Notes: generated by a model from the letters alone, not told the origin. 64,000 bases of DNA from Variovorax sp. UMC13 (GCF_014170375.1 NZ_LZZW01000036.1:186001-250000); one strand, 5' to 3'; positions 43,464-52,650 are shown, counted from the first letter of the stretch. Numbers and translations are program-made.

Positions 43464-45515
43464 ATGGCCAACCAAGCCTTGATGGCCAACGCGATCCGCG
43501 CGCTGGCAATGGATGCCGTTCAACTCGCGAACTCGGGCCATCCGGGCGCCCCGATGGGCATGGCCGACATGGCGGTCGCACTCTGGGGCGACCACCTGCG
43601 TCACAACCCGGTCAACCCGCACTGGCCCGACCGCGACCGCTTCGTGCTGTCCAACGGCCACGCGTCGATGCTGATCTACGCGGTGCTGCACCTCACGGGC
43701 TACGACCTGCCGGTCGACGAGCTCAAGAAATTCCGCCAGCTGCACAGCAAGACCGCCGGCCACCCCGAAGTCGGCGTGACGCCGGGCGTCGAGACCACCA
43801 CCGGCCCGCTGGGCCAGGGCATCACCAATGCCGTGGGCTTCGCGCTGGCCGAGAAGCTGCTGGCCGCGGAATTCAACCGCCCCAGCCACGCCATCGTCGA
43901 CCACCACACCTACGCCTTCCTGGGCGACGGCTGCCTGATGGAAGGCATCAGCCACGAAGCGGCGGCCCTGGCCGGCGCCTGGAAGCTGGGCAAGCTGATC
44001 GCGCTGTACGACGACAACGGCATCAGCATCGACGGCCCGGTCAAGCCCTGGTTCATCGACAACACCGCCGAGCGTTTCAAGGCCTACGGCTGGAACGTGC
44101 TGGGCCCGGTCGACGGCCATGACGCCGCCGCCGTGTCCAAGGCCATCGCCGAAGCCAAGCAGTCGGGTGACAAGCCCACGCTGGTGATCTGCAAGACCCA
44201 CATCGGCAAGGGCAGCCCGAACCGCGCCAACACCGCCAAGGCGCACGGCGAGCCGCTGGGCGCCGAGGAAATCGGCCTCACGCGCAGCGCGCTGCAGTGG
44301 GCGCACGCTCCGTTCGAACTGCCCGAGGCCGTGTACGCCGAGTGGGATGCCAAGGCCGCCGGCGCCAAGACCGAAGCCGCCTGGAACGAGCGCTTCGCTG
44401 CCTACACCGCCGCCTTCCCCGACCTGGCCGCCGAATTCACGCGCCGCATGAAGGGCGAGCTGCCCAAGAGCTTCCACCAGACCGCCTTCGACGCGGTGGT
44501 GGCGGCCCACACCAAGGGCGAGACCGTCGCCAGCCGCAAGGCCTCGCAGCTCGCGCTGGAAGCCTTCACCGCCGCGCTGCCCGAACTGCTGGGCGGCAGC
44601 GCCGACCTGACCGGTTCGAACCTGACCAACACCAAGAGCACGCCCAACCTGCGCTTCGACGAGCAGGGCAACGTGGTGCGCAGCGAGGGCAACGAGCAGT
44701 TCCCCGACGGCCTGCTGGGCCGCCACATCAACTACGGCGTGCGCGAATTCGGCATGGCGGCCATCATGAACGGCGTGGCGCTGCATGGCGGCTTCATCCC
44801 CTACGGTGGCACCTTCCTGACCTTCAGCGACTACAGCCGCAACGCGATCCGCATGGCCGCGCTGATGAAGCAGCGCGTGATCCACGTGTTCACCCACGAC
44901 TCCATCGGCCTGGGCGAAGACGGCCCGACGCACCAGTCGATCGAACACGCAGCCTCGCTGCGCCTGATCCCGAACCTCGACGTCTGGCGTCCGGGCGACA
45001 CCGCCGAGACCACCGTGGCCTGGGCCGTCGCGCTGCAGAACGCCACCCGCCCGACCGCGCTGCTGCTGTCGCGCCAGAACCTGCCCTATTCGCCCAAGGC
45101 CGACCTCAGCGACATCAGCAAGGGCGCCTACGTGCTGGCCGAGCCCGAGCGCGTCGGCCTGAAGAGCAAGAAGGTCAAGGCCGTGATCATCGCCACCGGC
45201 TCCGAAGTGCAGCTGGCGCTCAAGGCGCAGGAGCTGCTGGCCGCGAAGAAGATCGCCGTGCGCGTGGTGTCGATGCCCTCGACCACCACCTTCGACCGCC
45301 AGGACGTGGCCTACAAGAAGAGCGTGCTGCCCAAGGGCCTGCCGCGCATCGCCGTCGAGATGGGTTCCACCGACGGCTGGTGGAAGTACGGCGTCGCGGC
45401 CGTGGTCGGCATCGACACCTACGGCGAGTCGGCCCCCGCGGGCGTGCTGTTCAAGCATTTCGGGTTCACGCCGGAAAACGTGGCCGCCACGGTCGAAGCC
45501 GCGCTCGCGCGCTGA
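43464..45515 (+). CDS. tkt: transketolase
   Basis: Thiamine-diphosphate enzyme of the pentose phosphate and Calvin cycles, moving two-carbon units between sugar phosphates. The 683-residue chain has H26 (SGHPG), H66 (NGHAS), H100, the cofactor motif GDG at 154-156 with N185, and GLGEDGPTHQ in the pyrimidine domain. The CTCC/AGAAAG leader and a TAAAAT box at 43412-43417 suggest a near promoter. gap follows after 39 bases, forming a conserved betaproteobacterial pair. Confidence 0.95.
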   Translation: MANQALMANAIRALAMDAVQLANSGHPGAPMGMADMAVALWGDHLRHNPVNPHWPDRDRFVLSNGHASMLIYAVLHLTGYDLPVDELKKFRQLHSKTAGHPEVGVTPGVETTTGPLGQGITNAVGFALAEKLLAAEFNRPSHAIVDHHTYAFLGDGCLMEGISHEAAALAGAWKLGKLIALYDDNGISIDGPVKPWFIDNTAERFKAYGWNVLGPVDGHDAAAVSKAIAEAKQSGDKPTLVICKTHIGKGSPNRANTAKAHGEPLGAEEIGLTRSALQWAHAPFELPEAVYAEWDAKAAGAKTEAAWNERFAAYTAAFPDLAAEFTRRMKGELPKSFHQTAFDAVVAAHTKGETVASRKASQLALEAFTAALPELLGGSADLTGSNLTNTKSTPNLRFDEQGNVVRSEGNEQFPDGLLGRHINYGVREFGMAAIMNGVALHGGFIPYGGTFLTFSDYSRNAIRMAALMKQRVIHVFTHDSIGLGEDGPTHQSIEHAASLRLIPNLDVWRPGDTAETTVAWAVALQNATRPTALLLSRQNLPYSPKADLSDISKGAYVLAEPERVGLKSKKVKAVIIATGSEVQLALKAQELLAAKKIAVRVVSMPSTTTFDRQDVAYKKSVLPKGLPRIAVEMGSTDGWWKYGVAAVVGIDTYGESAPAGVLFKHFGFTPENVAATVEAALAR

Positions 45516-45554
45516 GTTTTCCGCATCAGTTTTTCAACCTTAGGAGCAAGTCAG

Positions 45555-46556
45555 ATGGCTATCAAACTCGGTATCAACGGCTTCGGCCGCATCGGTCGCA
45601 ACGTGCTGCGCGCCGCCGTCCAGAACTTCAGGAACGAGATCGAGATCGTTGCCATCAACGACCTGCTCGAGCCTGACTACCTGGCCTACATGCTGCAGTA
45701 CGACTCGGTGCACGGCCGCTTCCAGGGCGAGGTCTCGGTCGACGGCAACACGCTGATCGTCAACGGCAAGAAGATCCGCCTGACGCAGGAACGCGACCCC
45801 GCGAACCTCAAGTGGAACGAAGTCGGCGCCGACGTGGTGCTCGAGTCGACCGGCCTGTTCCTGACCAAGGAAACCGCGCAGAAGCACATCGACGCGGGCG
45901 CCAAGAAGGTGATCCTGTCGGCCCCCTCGAAGGACGACACCCCGATGTTCGTCTACGGCGTGAACGACAAGAAGTACGCCGGCGAAGCCATCGTGAGCAA
46001 CGCCAGCTGCACCACCAACTGCCTGGCCCCGCTGGCCAAGGTGCTCAACGACAAGTGGGGCATCAAGCGCGGCCTGATGACCACCGTGCACGCGGCCACC
46101 GCCACGCAGAAGACCGTCGACGGCCCGAGCAACAAGGACTGGCGCGGCGGCCGCGGCATCCTGGAAAACATCATCCCGTCGTCGACGGGCGCGGCCAAGG
46201 CCGTGGGCGTGGTGATCCCCGAGCTCAACAAGAAGCTCACCGGCATGAGCTTCCGCGTGCCGACCTCCGACGTGTCGGTGGTCGACCTGACGGTCGAGCT
46301 GGAAAAGGAAGCGACCTACAAGGAAATCTGCGCCGAGATGAAGGCCCAGAGCGAAGGTCCGCTCAAGGGCATCCTGGGCTACACGGAAGACAAGGTGGTG
46401 GCCACCGACTTCCGCGGCGACCCGCGCACCTCGATCTTCGACGCCGAAGCCGGCATCGCGCTCGACAGCACCTTCGTCAAGCTCGTGAGCTGGTACGACA
46501 ACGAATGGGGCTACTCGAACAAGTGCCTGGAGATGGTCAAGGTCGTGTCGAAGTAA
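45555..46556 (+). CDS. gap: glyceraldehyde-3-phosphate dehydrogenase
   Basis: Converts glyceraldehyde-3-phosphate to 1,3-bisphosphoglycerate with NAD+. The 333-residue protein has NGFGRIGR at 8-15, the NAD-preferring acidic turn IND at 34-36, catalytic C152 in SNASCTTNCLAP and the C-terminal WYDNEWGYSNK. GGAGCAAG upstream of the ATG is a good ribosome-binding site. It is probably transcribed with tkt and ends at a strong terminator. Confidence 0.96.
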   Translation: MAIKLGINGFGRIGRNVLRAAVQNFRNEIEIVAINDLLEPDYLAYMLQYDSVHGRFQGEVSVDGNTLIVNGKKIRLTQERDPANLKWNEVGADVVLESTGLFLTKETAQKHIDAGAKKVILSAPSKDDTPMFVYGVNDKKYAGEAIVSNASCTTNCLAPLAKVLNDKWGIKRGLMTTVHAATATQKTVDGPSNKDWRGGRGILENIIPSSTGAAKAVGVVIPELNKKLTGMSFRVPTSDVSVVDLTVELEKEATYKEICAEMKAQSEGPLKGILGYTEDKVVATDFRGDPRTSIFDAEAGIALDSTFVKLVSWYDNEWGYSNKCLEMVKVVSK

Positions 46557-46569
46557 GCTTCGCGGACCG

Positions 46570-46604
46570 AACGAAAAACGCGCCCTCGGGCGCGTTTTTT
46601 CGTT
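46570..46604. terminator. intrinsic terminator after gap
   Basis: AACGAAAAACGCGCCC pairs with GGGCGCGTTTTTTCGTT around a tiny loop. The A- and T-tracts make it bidirectional between gap and the convergent monooxygenase gene. Confidence 0.9.
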
Positions 46605-46618
46605 GGGCTCGGGATCTG

Positions 46619-46927
46619 TCAGACCGCTTCGAGCACGTGGATCGCGCGGCTCGCGGTCCAGTCCTTGACCTTGGCGCCATAGGCCGCCATGTGCGCCGAC
46701 GCGGCGTGCGCCTGCAGCGCCGCCACGCTCTCCCAGCGCTCGATCACCACGAAGGTGTCCTCGCCGAAGGTGCCGCGCGAAGGCGGCATGCCGGCCGCGT
46801 CCACGGTCGCGGCGTATTCGATGCAGCCTTCTTCGGCGAGCACCGCCGGCACGTTGGCCTGGAAGGCCTCGAGGACCTGGGCGCGCAGGCCGGGCTTGGC
46901 GGTGATGATGGCGAGGACATGGATCAT
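46619..46927 (-). CDS. antibiotic-biosynthesis-monooxygenase-fold protein
   Basis: A 102-residue single-domain ABM/YgiN-like protein (dimeric ferredoxin-like fold); members act as quinol or cofactor-free monooxygenases, or have no known activity. Family features are an N-terminal HVLAIITAKPG strand, EEGCIEYAA near 32-40 and FVVIERWESVAAL near 60-72. It lies between gap and the LysR gene and is transcribed in the same direction as LysR, 65 bases after it. Confidence 0.85.
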   Translation of the reverse strand: MIHVLAIITAKPGLRAQVLEAFQANVPAVLAEEGCIEYAATVDAAGMPPSRGTFGEDTFVVIERWESVAALQAHAASAHMAAYGAKVKDWTASRAIHVLEAV

Positions 46928-46992
46928 GGTGAAGAGCTTCTCCTGGGTTGGGAGCACGAATCTAACCCGGGCCCCGCCGAGGCGCCTGACAC

Positions 46993-47937
46993 CTATTTGC
47001 CAGCCTGGCCGGCCTCGCCCCTGGCCAGCGCCGCCGCCATGAAATCGACGAAGGCCCGCACCCGCGTCGACAGCTGGTGGCGCTGCGGGTACACCGCGTG
47101 GATGTCGGCCTCGGGCGTGCGCCAGCCGGGCAGCACCTGCACCAGCCGGCCGCTGCGCAGGTAGCGCGCGATGTCCCATTCGGCCCGCATCACGATGCCG
47201 TGGCCGTCGAGCGCCCAGCTCACCGCGATCTCGCCGTCGTTGGTGGCCAGCGGGCCGCGCGTCTTCACCGCCTGCGTGCGCTCGGTGGCGCCGCGGCCAC
47301 TGGTCAGGCGCCAGGTGCCGTAGGCCTCGTCGCCCTGCCGGATGCCGATGCAGGCGTGGCGCGCGAGGTCGTTCGGCACCCGCGGCGTCCCCGCGCGCGC
47401 GAGGTAGGCCGGCGCGGCGCACAGCAACCGCCGGTTCGAGGCGATGCGCCGCGCGATCACGCGCGTGTCGGGCGGCATGCCGAAGCGGATGCAGACGTCG
47501 AAGGCATCGTCGGTCAGCGGCGGCGGGTTGACCGACAGCTGCAGCTGCACATCGACTTCTGGGTAGCGGCGCGCGAAGCGCGAGATCACCGGCGCCACAT
47601 GGCTGCGGCCGAAGCCCAGCGTCGCGTTGACCCGCAGCAGGCCCTGCGGCTCGCCCTTGGCCTGGCCCAGCAGCTGGGCCATGTCCTCGATCTCGCCCAG
47701 GATGCGGCGCGCATGCGCCAGGTACAGCTCGCCCTCGGGCGTGAGGCCCATGCGCCGCGTGGTGCGGTTGACCAGCGTCAGGCCCAGCCGGGCCTCCATC
47801 AGCGCCAGCCGCTTGCTCACCGCGGGCGTGGTCACGCCCATCTCGCGCGCCGCCGCGCTCAGGCTGCCGGCCGCGGCCAGGGTCGAGAAGAAGCCCAGTT
47901 CGGCGGGCTGGATGGACGTGCTCACGGCCTTCTCCAC
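46993..47937 (-). CDS. LysR family transcriptional regulator
   Basis: Regulator of 314 residues with an N-terminal winged helix-turn-helix (about 12-70; LSAAAREMGVTTPAVSKRLA) and a substrate-binding domain (about 98-300). The start is GTG at 47937; a second GTG at 47925 is possible. It diverges from a dehydrogenase gene, with a perfect 8-base-arm dyad between, so it most likely controls that gene and the Bug gene after it, probably in response to tartrate or a similar hydroxy acid. Confidence 0.88.
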   Translation of the reverse strand: MEKAVSTSIQPAELGFFSTLAAAGSLSAAAREMGVTTPAVSKRLALMEARLGLTLVNRTTRRMGLTPEGELYLAHARRILGEIEDMAQLLGQAKGEPQGLLRVNATLGFGRSHVAPVISRFARRYPEVDVQLQLSVNPPPLTDDAFDVCIRFGMPPDTRVIARRIASNRRLLCAAPAYLARAGTPRVPNDLARHACIGIRQGDEAYGTWRLTSGRGATERTQAVKTRGPLATNDGEIAVSWALDGHGIVMRAEWDIARYLRSGRLVQVLPGWRTPEADIHAVYPQRHQLSTRVRAFVDFMAAALARGEAGQAGK

Positions 47938-47941
47938 TGTT

Positions 47942-47969
47942 GAATTGAAGTTAACGATGGATTCAATTC
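47942..47969. promoter_or_regulatory. LysR-type dyad operator
   Basis: GAATTGAA (42-49) and TTCAATTC (62-69), perfect arms with a 12-base spacer, in the divergent region just upstream of the LysR GTG. It fits LysR recognition sites. Confidence 0.6.
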
Positions 47970-48040
47970 GGGACTGAATGCTTCGTGCCGGTCGATCCTA
48001 CATTGCGTCATCCAGACCACCGCACATGAAGGAAGACACC

Positions 48041-49132
48041 ATGAAGACCTATCGCATCGCCACCATCCCGGGCGACGGCATCGGCAAGGAAGTGATCCCC
48101 GCCGGCCGGCAGGTGATGGAGGCGCTGGCCGCGGCCGAGGGCACGCTGCGCTTCGAGTTCGAGGATTTCGGCTGGGGCGGCGACTGGTTCCGCGCCCACG
48201 GCGAGATGATGCCGGCCGATGGCCTCGATGCCTTGCGCGGCAAGGACGCCATCCTGTTCGGTTCCGCCGGCGACCCGCACATCCCCGACCACATCACGCT
48301 GTGGGGCCTGCGGCTGAAGATCTGCCAGGGCTTCGACCAGTACGCCAACGTGCGGCCCACGCGCATCCTGCCGGGCATCGACGGCCCGCTCAAGCGCTGT
48401 GGCCCGCAGGACCTCGACTGGGTGATCGTGCGCGAGAACTCCGAGGGCGAGTACGCGGGCGTGGGCGGCCGGGTGCACCAGGGCCATCCGATCGAGGCCG
48501 CCACCGACGTGAGCATGATGACCCGCGCCGGCGTCGAGCGGATCATGCGCTTCGCCTTCAGGCTGGCGCAGTCGCGGCCGCGCAAGCTGCTCACCGTGGT
48601 GACCAAGAGCAATGCGCAGCGCCACGCGATGGTGATGTGGGACGAGATCGCGGTGCAGGTCGCGGCCGAGTTCCCCGACGTGCGCTGGGACAAGGAGCTG
48701 GTCGACGCCGCCACCGCGCGCATGGTCAACCGGCCGGCCACGCTCGACACGCTGGTCGCGACCAACCTGCACGCCGACATCCTGAGCGACCTGGCCGCGG
48801 CGCTGGCCGGCAGCCTGGGCATTGCGCCCACCGGCAACATCGACCCCGAGCGCCGATACCCCTCGATGTTCGAGCCGATCCACGGCTCGGCCTTCGACAT
48901 CATGGGCCAGGGCCTGGCCAACCCGGTCGGCACCTTCTGGTCGGTCGTGATGCTGCTCGAGCACCTGGGCGAGCCCGCGGCCGCGGCGCGCGTGATGCAG
49001 GCGGTCGAGCAGGTGACGGCCAACCCCGCGCTGCACACGCGCGACCTCGGCGGCACGGCCACCACCGAGGCGGTCACGCGCGCGGTCTGCGAGTTCATCG
49101 CCGACGCGCACGGCGAACGCCGCGCGGCCTGA
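48041..49132 (+). CDS. tartrate/D-malate-type dehydrogenase
   Basis: NAD-dependent beta-hydroxyacid oxidative decarboxylase of 363 residues in the isopropylmalate/isocitrate dehydrogenase superfamily, of the TtuC/DmlA type acting on tartrate or D-malate. It opens YRIATIPGDGIGKEVIP; substrate and metal sites include RENSEGEYAG near 127-136, K in TKSNAQRH and the metal aspartates in ATNLHADILSD; GSAFDIMGQGLANP marks the cofactor end. GAAGGAAG precedes the ATG at 48041. leuB is less likely because no leuC/leuD genes are near and the context is LysR and Bug. Confidence 0.87.
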   Translation: MKTYRIATIPGDGIGKEVIPAGRQVMEALAAAEGTLRFEFEDFGWGGDWFRAHGEMMPADGLDALRGKDAILFGSAGDPHIPDHITLWGLRLKICQGFDQYANVRPTRILPGIDGPLKRCGPQDLDWVIVRENSEGEYAGVGGRVHQGHPIEAATDVSMMTRAGVERIMRFAFRLAQSRPRKLLTVVTKSNAQRHAMVMWDEIAVQVAAEFPDVRWDKELVDAATARMVNRPATLDTLVATNLHADILSDLAAALAGSLGIAPTGNIDPERRYPSMFEPIHGSAFDIMGQGLANPVGTFWSVVMLLEHLGEPAAAARVMQAVEQVTANPALHTRDLGGTATTEAVTRAVCEFIADAHGERRAA

Positions 49133-49172
49133 GCCCCGGCCCCCTCCCCAAAAACAAAGACGGAGACAAACC

Positions 49173-50162
49173 ATGCGCATCCCCTTCCAGCCGCATCGCC
49201 GGCAGCTCGTGCACGCGGCCCTGCTCGCGCTCGGCCTCTCGTCGACCCTGGCCTGGGCCCAGGCCTGGCCCACGCGGCCGATCAACCTGATCGTGCCCTT
49301 CCCCGCCGGCGGCACCACCGACGTGCTGGCGCGCGCGCTGGCCGACCGGCTGTCGCAGAGCCTCGGCCAGCCGGTGGTGGTCGAGAGCAAGCCCGGCGCC
49401 GGCGCCACGCTCGGCGCCGACTACGTGGCCAAGGCCAGGCCCGACGGCTACACCTTGCTGATGGGCGCGGTGCACCACACCATCGCGACCAGCGTCTACA
49501 AGAAGCTGCCCTACGATTTCCAGAAGGACCTGGCGCCGGTGAGCACCGTGGCGATGGTGCCCAACGTGCTGGTGGTCAATGCCGCGCTCACGCCGGCGCG
49601 CAACGTGGCCGAGCTGGTCGCGCTCGCGAAGTCGGCGCCGGCGAAGCTGGCCTACGGCTCGAACGGCAACGGCACCGCGCAGCACCTGATCGGCACGCAG
49701 TTCCAGGCCAGCACCGGCACCGAACTGCTGCATGTGCCCTACAAGGGCAGCGGCCCGCTGACCACCGACCTGCTGGGCGGCCAGATCGCGTTGTCTTTCG
49801 ACACGATCACGCCGGTGCTGCAGCACATCCAGGGCGGCAAGCTGCGCGCGCTGGCGGTGACCACGGCCAAACGCTCCTCGGTGCTGCCCGAGGTGCCCAC
49901 GCTGGAAGAGGCCGGGCTCCAGGGCTTCGACATCGGCACCTGGTTCGGCGTGCTGGCACCGGCCGCCACGCCCAAGGAGGTCATCGCGCGGCTCAACGCC
50001 GAGATGGTGAAGATCATCCAGTCGCCGGATTTCGCCAAGCGCATGCAGGCCATCGGCGCCGAGCCGCTGGGCGGCACGCCCGAGCAGATGGCGCGGCAGA
50101 TCGCCGACGAGACTACCCGCTTCGCCCGGCTGGTGAAGGACGGCAAGGTCGTGATCGAATAG
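49173..50162 (+). CDS. Bug-family binding protein
   Basis: Periplasmic tripartite tricarboxylate receptor of 329 residues with a signal peptide ending LAWAQA (about 30) and the family opening WPTRPINLIVPFPAGGTTD. GAGATLGADYVAKA and YGSNGNGTAQHLIG follow the usual pattern. It lies 40 bases after the dehydrogenase, so it probably binds that enzyme's substrate, a hydroxydicarboxylate. No TctAB carrier is adjacent. Confidence 0.92.
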   Translation: MRIPFQPHRRQLVHAALLALGLSSTLAWAQAWPTRPINLIVPFPAGGTTDVLARALADRLSQSLGQPVVVESKPGAGATLGADYVAKARPDGYTLLMGAVHHTIATSVYKKLPYDFQKDLAPVSTVAMVPNVLVVNAALTPARNVAELVALAKSAPAKLAYGSNGNGTAQHLIGTQFQASTGTELLHVPYKGSGPLTTDLLGGQIALSFDTITPVLQHIQGGKLRALAVTTAKRSSVLPEVPTLEEAGLQGFDIGTWFGVLAPAATPKEVIARLNAEMVKIIQSPDFAKRMQAIGAEPLGGTPEQMARQIADETTRFARLVKDGKVVIE

Positions 50163-50172
50163 GCGCCGCCCT

Positions 50173-50580
50173 TCAGCCCGGGATCGCGCCGGGTTCCATG
50201 TACACCAGCTCCCAGATGTGGCCGTCGAGGTCCTCGTAGCCGTGCTGGTACATGAAGCCGAGGTCCTGCGGCTGCGTGGGCGTGCGGCCGCCAGCGGCCA
50301 CGGCCTTCCTCACCATCTCGTCGACCTGCGCGCGGCTCTCGCACGACAGCGCGATCAGCACCTCGGTGGCGGCCTTGGCGTCGGCGATGGGCTTGGGCGT
50401 GAAGGTCTTGAAGAACGTCTCCACCAGCAGCATCACGTGGATGTGACCCTCGCTCACGATCATGCAGGTCGCGTTCTCGTCGGTGAACTGCGGGTTGAAG
50501 GTGTAGCCGAGCGCGGTGAAGAAGTCGACGGACTTCTTCAGGTCCTTGACCGGCAGGTTGACGAAGATCTGGGTGGCCAT
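50173..50580 (-). CDS. VOC (glyoxalase/bleomycin-resistance fold) protein
   Basis: A 135-residue VOC-superfamily protein with paired beta-alpha-beta-beta-beta modules; these are often metal-dependent lyases, dioxygenases or binding proteins. It starts IFVNLPVKDLKKSVDFF, has EGHIHVML near 48-55 and DGHIWELVYM near 119-128, whose H and E are typical metal ligands. It diverges from a TetR gene that has two operator-like dyads in the shared promoter, so it is very likely the regulator's target. Confidence 0.88.
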   Translation of the reverse strand: MATQIFVNLPVKDLKKSVDFFTALGYTFNPQFTDENATCMIVSEGHIHVMLLVETFFKTFTPKPIADAKAATEVLIALSCESRAQVDEMVRKAVAAGGRTPTQPQDLGFMYQHGYEDLDGHIWELVYMEPGAIPG

Positions 50581-50616
50581 GGTCTTTCTTTCCTTTGACG
50601 AGCAAGTGGATCGCAA

Positions 50617-50637
50617 TTTGTGTACGCTGTACACAAA
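50617..50637. promoter_or_regulatory. TetR operator 1 (perfect dyad)
   Basis: TTTGTGTAC, spacer GCT, GTACACAAA: perfect 9-base arms, 37 bases before the VOC start and 48 before the TetR start. Confidence 0.7.
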
Positions 50638-50648
50638 CCATAGCTCAG

Positions 50649-50669
50649 ACAATGGACGCTGTCCACAAA
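50649..50669. promoter_or_regulatory. TetR operator 2 (degenerate copy)
   Basis: TGGAC, spacer GCT, GTCCA at its core with a CAAA flank on the right as in operator 1. The two centres are 32 bases apart, three helical turns, so dimers could bind side by side on one DNA face. Confidence 0.6.
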
Positions 50670-50684
50670 GGAGAATCCCGAGCC

Positions 50685-51329
50685 ATGCGTTCCGTTCCGC
50701 AGCCTGTCCGCAGCACCTACCGCCATGGCGACCTGCGGCGTGCCTTGCTCGAGGCGGGCCTCGCGCTGGCGCGCACCGGCGGGCCCGAGGCCGTGGTGCT
50801 GCGCGAGGTCACGCGCCAGGCCGGCGTCGTGCCCAACGCGGCCTACCGTCACTTCGGCAGCCGTGACGACCTGTTGAAGGCGGTGCGCGCCGCGGCGCTG
50901 TCGGCCTCGGCCGCCGCGATGGAGGCCGAACTGGCCGCCGTGCCCGCGGGCCTGCCGCCGGCCGAGGCCGCGCGCGCGGCGCTGCGCGCCATCGGCACCG
51001 GCTACCTGCGCTTCGCCCAGGCCGAACACGGGCTGTTCCTCACGGCCTATGCGGCGTCGGACGACCTCAAGGGCCCGGTCGACCCGGCCCGTGCCGGGCC
51101 CAGCGGCAAGAACCCGTTCCAGCTGCTGGGCGAGGCGCTCGACCGCATGGTGGCCGCCGGCGTGATGCCGGCCGAACGCCGGCCCGGCGCCGAGTTCCTG
51201 GCCTGGTCGGCCGTGCACGGCCTGGCGATGCTGGTGCTGGACGGGCCGCTGGGCCCGGTGATCGGCCCGCAGATGCAGCAGGTGGGGCAGCGCCTGCTCG
51301 ACATGGTCGAGCACGGCCTGGCCGCCTGA
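50685..51329 (+). CDS. TetR/AcrR family regulator
   Basis: Repressor of 214 residues with a helix-turn-helix at about 12-60 (LLEAGLALARTGGPEAVVLR, REVTRQAGVVPNAAYRHFG) and a ligand domain with a WHG-like segment, AWSAVHGLAMLVLDG near 174-188. AAAGGAG at 50667-50673 supports the ATG at 50685; an earlier in-frame ATG at 50652 lies inside operator 2. It diverges from the VOC gene and is convergent with the MFS gene. Confidence 0.88.
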   Translation: MRSVPQPVRSTYRHGDLRRALLEAGLALARTGGPEAVVLREVTRQAGVVPNAAYRHFGSRDDLLKAVRAAALSASAAAMEAELAAVPAGLPPAEAARAALRAIGTGYLRFAQAEHGLFLTAYAASDDLKGPVDPARAGPSGKNPFQLLGEALDRMVAAGVMPAERRPGAEFLAWSAVHGLAMLVLDGPLGPVIGPQMQQVGQRLLDMVEHGLAA

Positions 51330-51332
51330 AGC

Positions 51333-52559
51333 TCAGCCGGCCTTCGCGGCGCTGGCCGGTTTCGGCAGCCAAACGAAGGCCAGGGCCCCGGCCACCAGCA
51401 GGCCCGCGATGGTGAGCAGCACGCTCACGAAGGGATCGGCGCCGTGGGCCGAGGCGGCCGAGGCCACCGCGCCCGTGAGCCACTGCATCACGGCCACGCC
51501 CAGGAACATCGCCATCGTGAACACCGCCATCGCGCGGCCCGTCATCGCGGGTGGGTAGGCGGCCTTCACGTCGGCGTACTGCAGCACGATGTAGCCCGAC
51601 AGCAGGCCGCCCGCGATCGCGCCCGCCACGTCGAGCGCGGCCCCGGGGTTGAAGGCCATCACCGCGAAGATCGCGGCCACCGCGAAGGTGAAGCCCACGA
51701 TCCAGCGGCGCCGCGCCGCGCCGGGGTCGAAGCGGCCGAACAGGATCGGGCCGAACATGCCGACCACCGACACCGCGATCGCCACGTTGCCGCTCTGCAC
51801 CAGCGAGAAGCCGTGGCGCTCGATCAGCAGCGGGCCCAGCCACAGGCCGCGCAGCGAGATGAAGGAGGCATAGGTCACGGCCGCCAGCGCCAGGATGCCC
51901 AGCGTGTGCGGCAGCGCGAACAGCGCGCCGTAGCTGCGCAGCGCGCCCAGCACCGACGGGCGTTCCGAAGCCGCGACCGGTGCCGGCGGCTCCCGCACCA
52001 GCCAGAGGATCAGCGCCCAGGCCAGTGCCGAGCCCACGGCCAGCGCGAGGAAGCCGGTGCGCCAGGAGGTGGCCTGCACCAGCCATGCCAGCGGTGTGCC
52101 GGTCAGCAGCATGCCCAGCGAGCCCACGCCCAGCGTCAGGCCCGACACCGCGGCGAAGCGCTCGGGCGGGAACTGGCGCGCGATGAACACGGTGCACACC
52201 AGGAAAGCCGGCGCGCAGCCCACCCCGATCAGCACCTGCCCCACCACCAGCACGCCGAAGCTGGGCGCCAGCGCCGACAGCAGCGCGCCCACGATGGCCA
52301 GCGGGAAGGCCATCAGCACCGTGCGCCGCACGCCCTGCAGGTCGATGCTGATGCCCATCAGCAACTGCAGCGCGCCGAAGGCGAAGTGGAAGGCGCCCGC
52401 GAACACGCCCAGCGCCTGCGGCGACAGGCCGAACTCGGCCTGCAGCGGCGTGGCCAGGATGGCGGCGATGGTGCGGAAGGCCTGGCTCAGCGCGAAGGCG
52501 CCGATCAGCGCCAGCAGCATCAGCCAGGGCGGGACTTGTCTCGAGGGGCTCGTTGTCAT
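51333..52559 (-). CDS. major facilitator superfamily transporter
   Basis: Twelve-helix inner-membrane carrier of 408 residues. The N-half motif FHFAFGALQLLMGISIDLQG near 58-77 and the cytoplasmic loop RREEP-like segment LVREPPAPVAA mid-chain are typical MFS landmarks. The substrate is unknown; the nitrate/nitrite-porter or CynX-like group is possible. It lies between the convergent TetR gene and the Bug gene, in the same direction as the latter. Confidence 0.87.
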   Translation of the reverse strand: MTTSPSRQVPPWLMLLALIGAFALSQAFRTIAAILATPLQAEFGLSPQALGVFAGAFHFAFGALQLLMGISIDLQGVRRTVLMAFPLAIVGALLSALAPSFGVLVVGQVLIGVGCAPAFLVCTVFIARQFPPERFAAVSGLTLGVGSLGMLLTGTPLAWLVQATSWRTGFLALAVGSALAWALILWLVREPPAPVAASERPSVLGALRSYGALFALPHTLGILALAAVTYASFISLRGLWLGPLLIERHGFSLVQSGNVAIAVSVVGMFGPILFGRFDPGAARRRWIVGFTFAVAAIFAVMAFNPGAALDVAGAIAGGLLSGYIVLQYADVKAAYPPAMTGRAMAVFTMAMFLGVAVMQWLTGAVASAASAHGADPFVSVLLTIAGLLVAGALAFVWLPKPASAAKAG

Positions 52560-52650
52560 TCTTGTCGCGCGCACGGGGCGCAAAGCCAATGCGACAGCGA
52601 GCCTAACCGCTCGCGCCGCGCGCGGCTGTCGCGCGCGGCGCCCTGCCGGG

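Noticed and set aside
45812..47164. A 450-codon frame overlapping gap and running past its terminator
   Set aside because: It is an out-of-frame reading of gap that crosses an intrinsic terminator and the opposite-strand genes; no motif is present.
48041..49132. Calling this gene leuB
   Set aside because: It belongs to the superfamily, but no leuC or leuD is near and the LysR and Bug neighbours favour a tartrate/D-malate-type enzyme.
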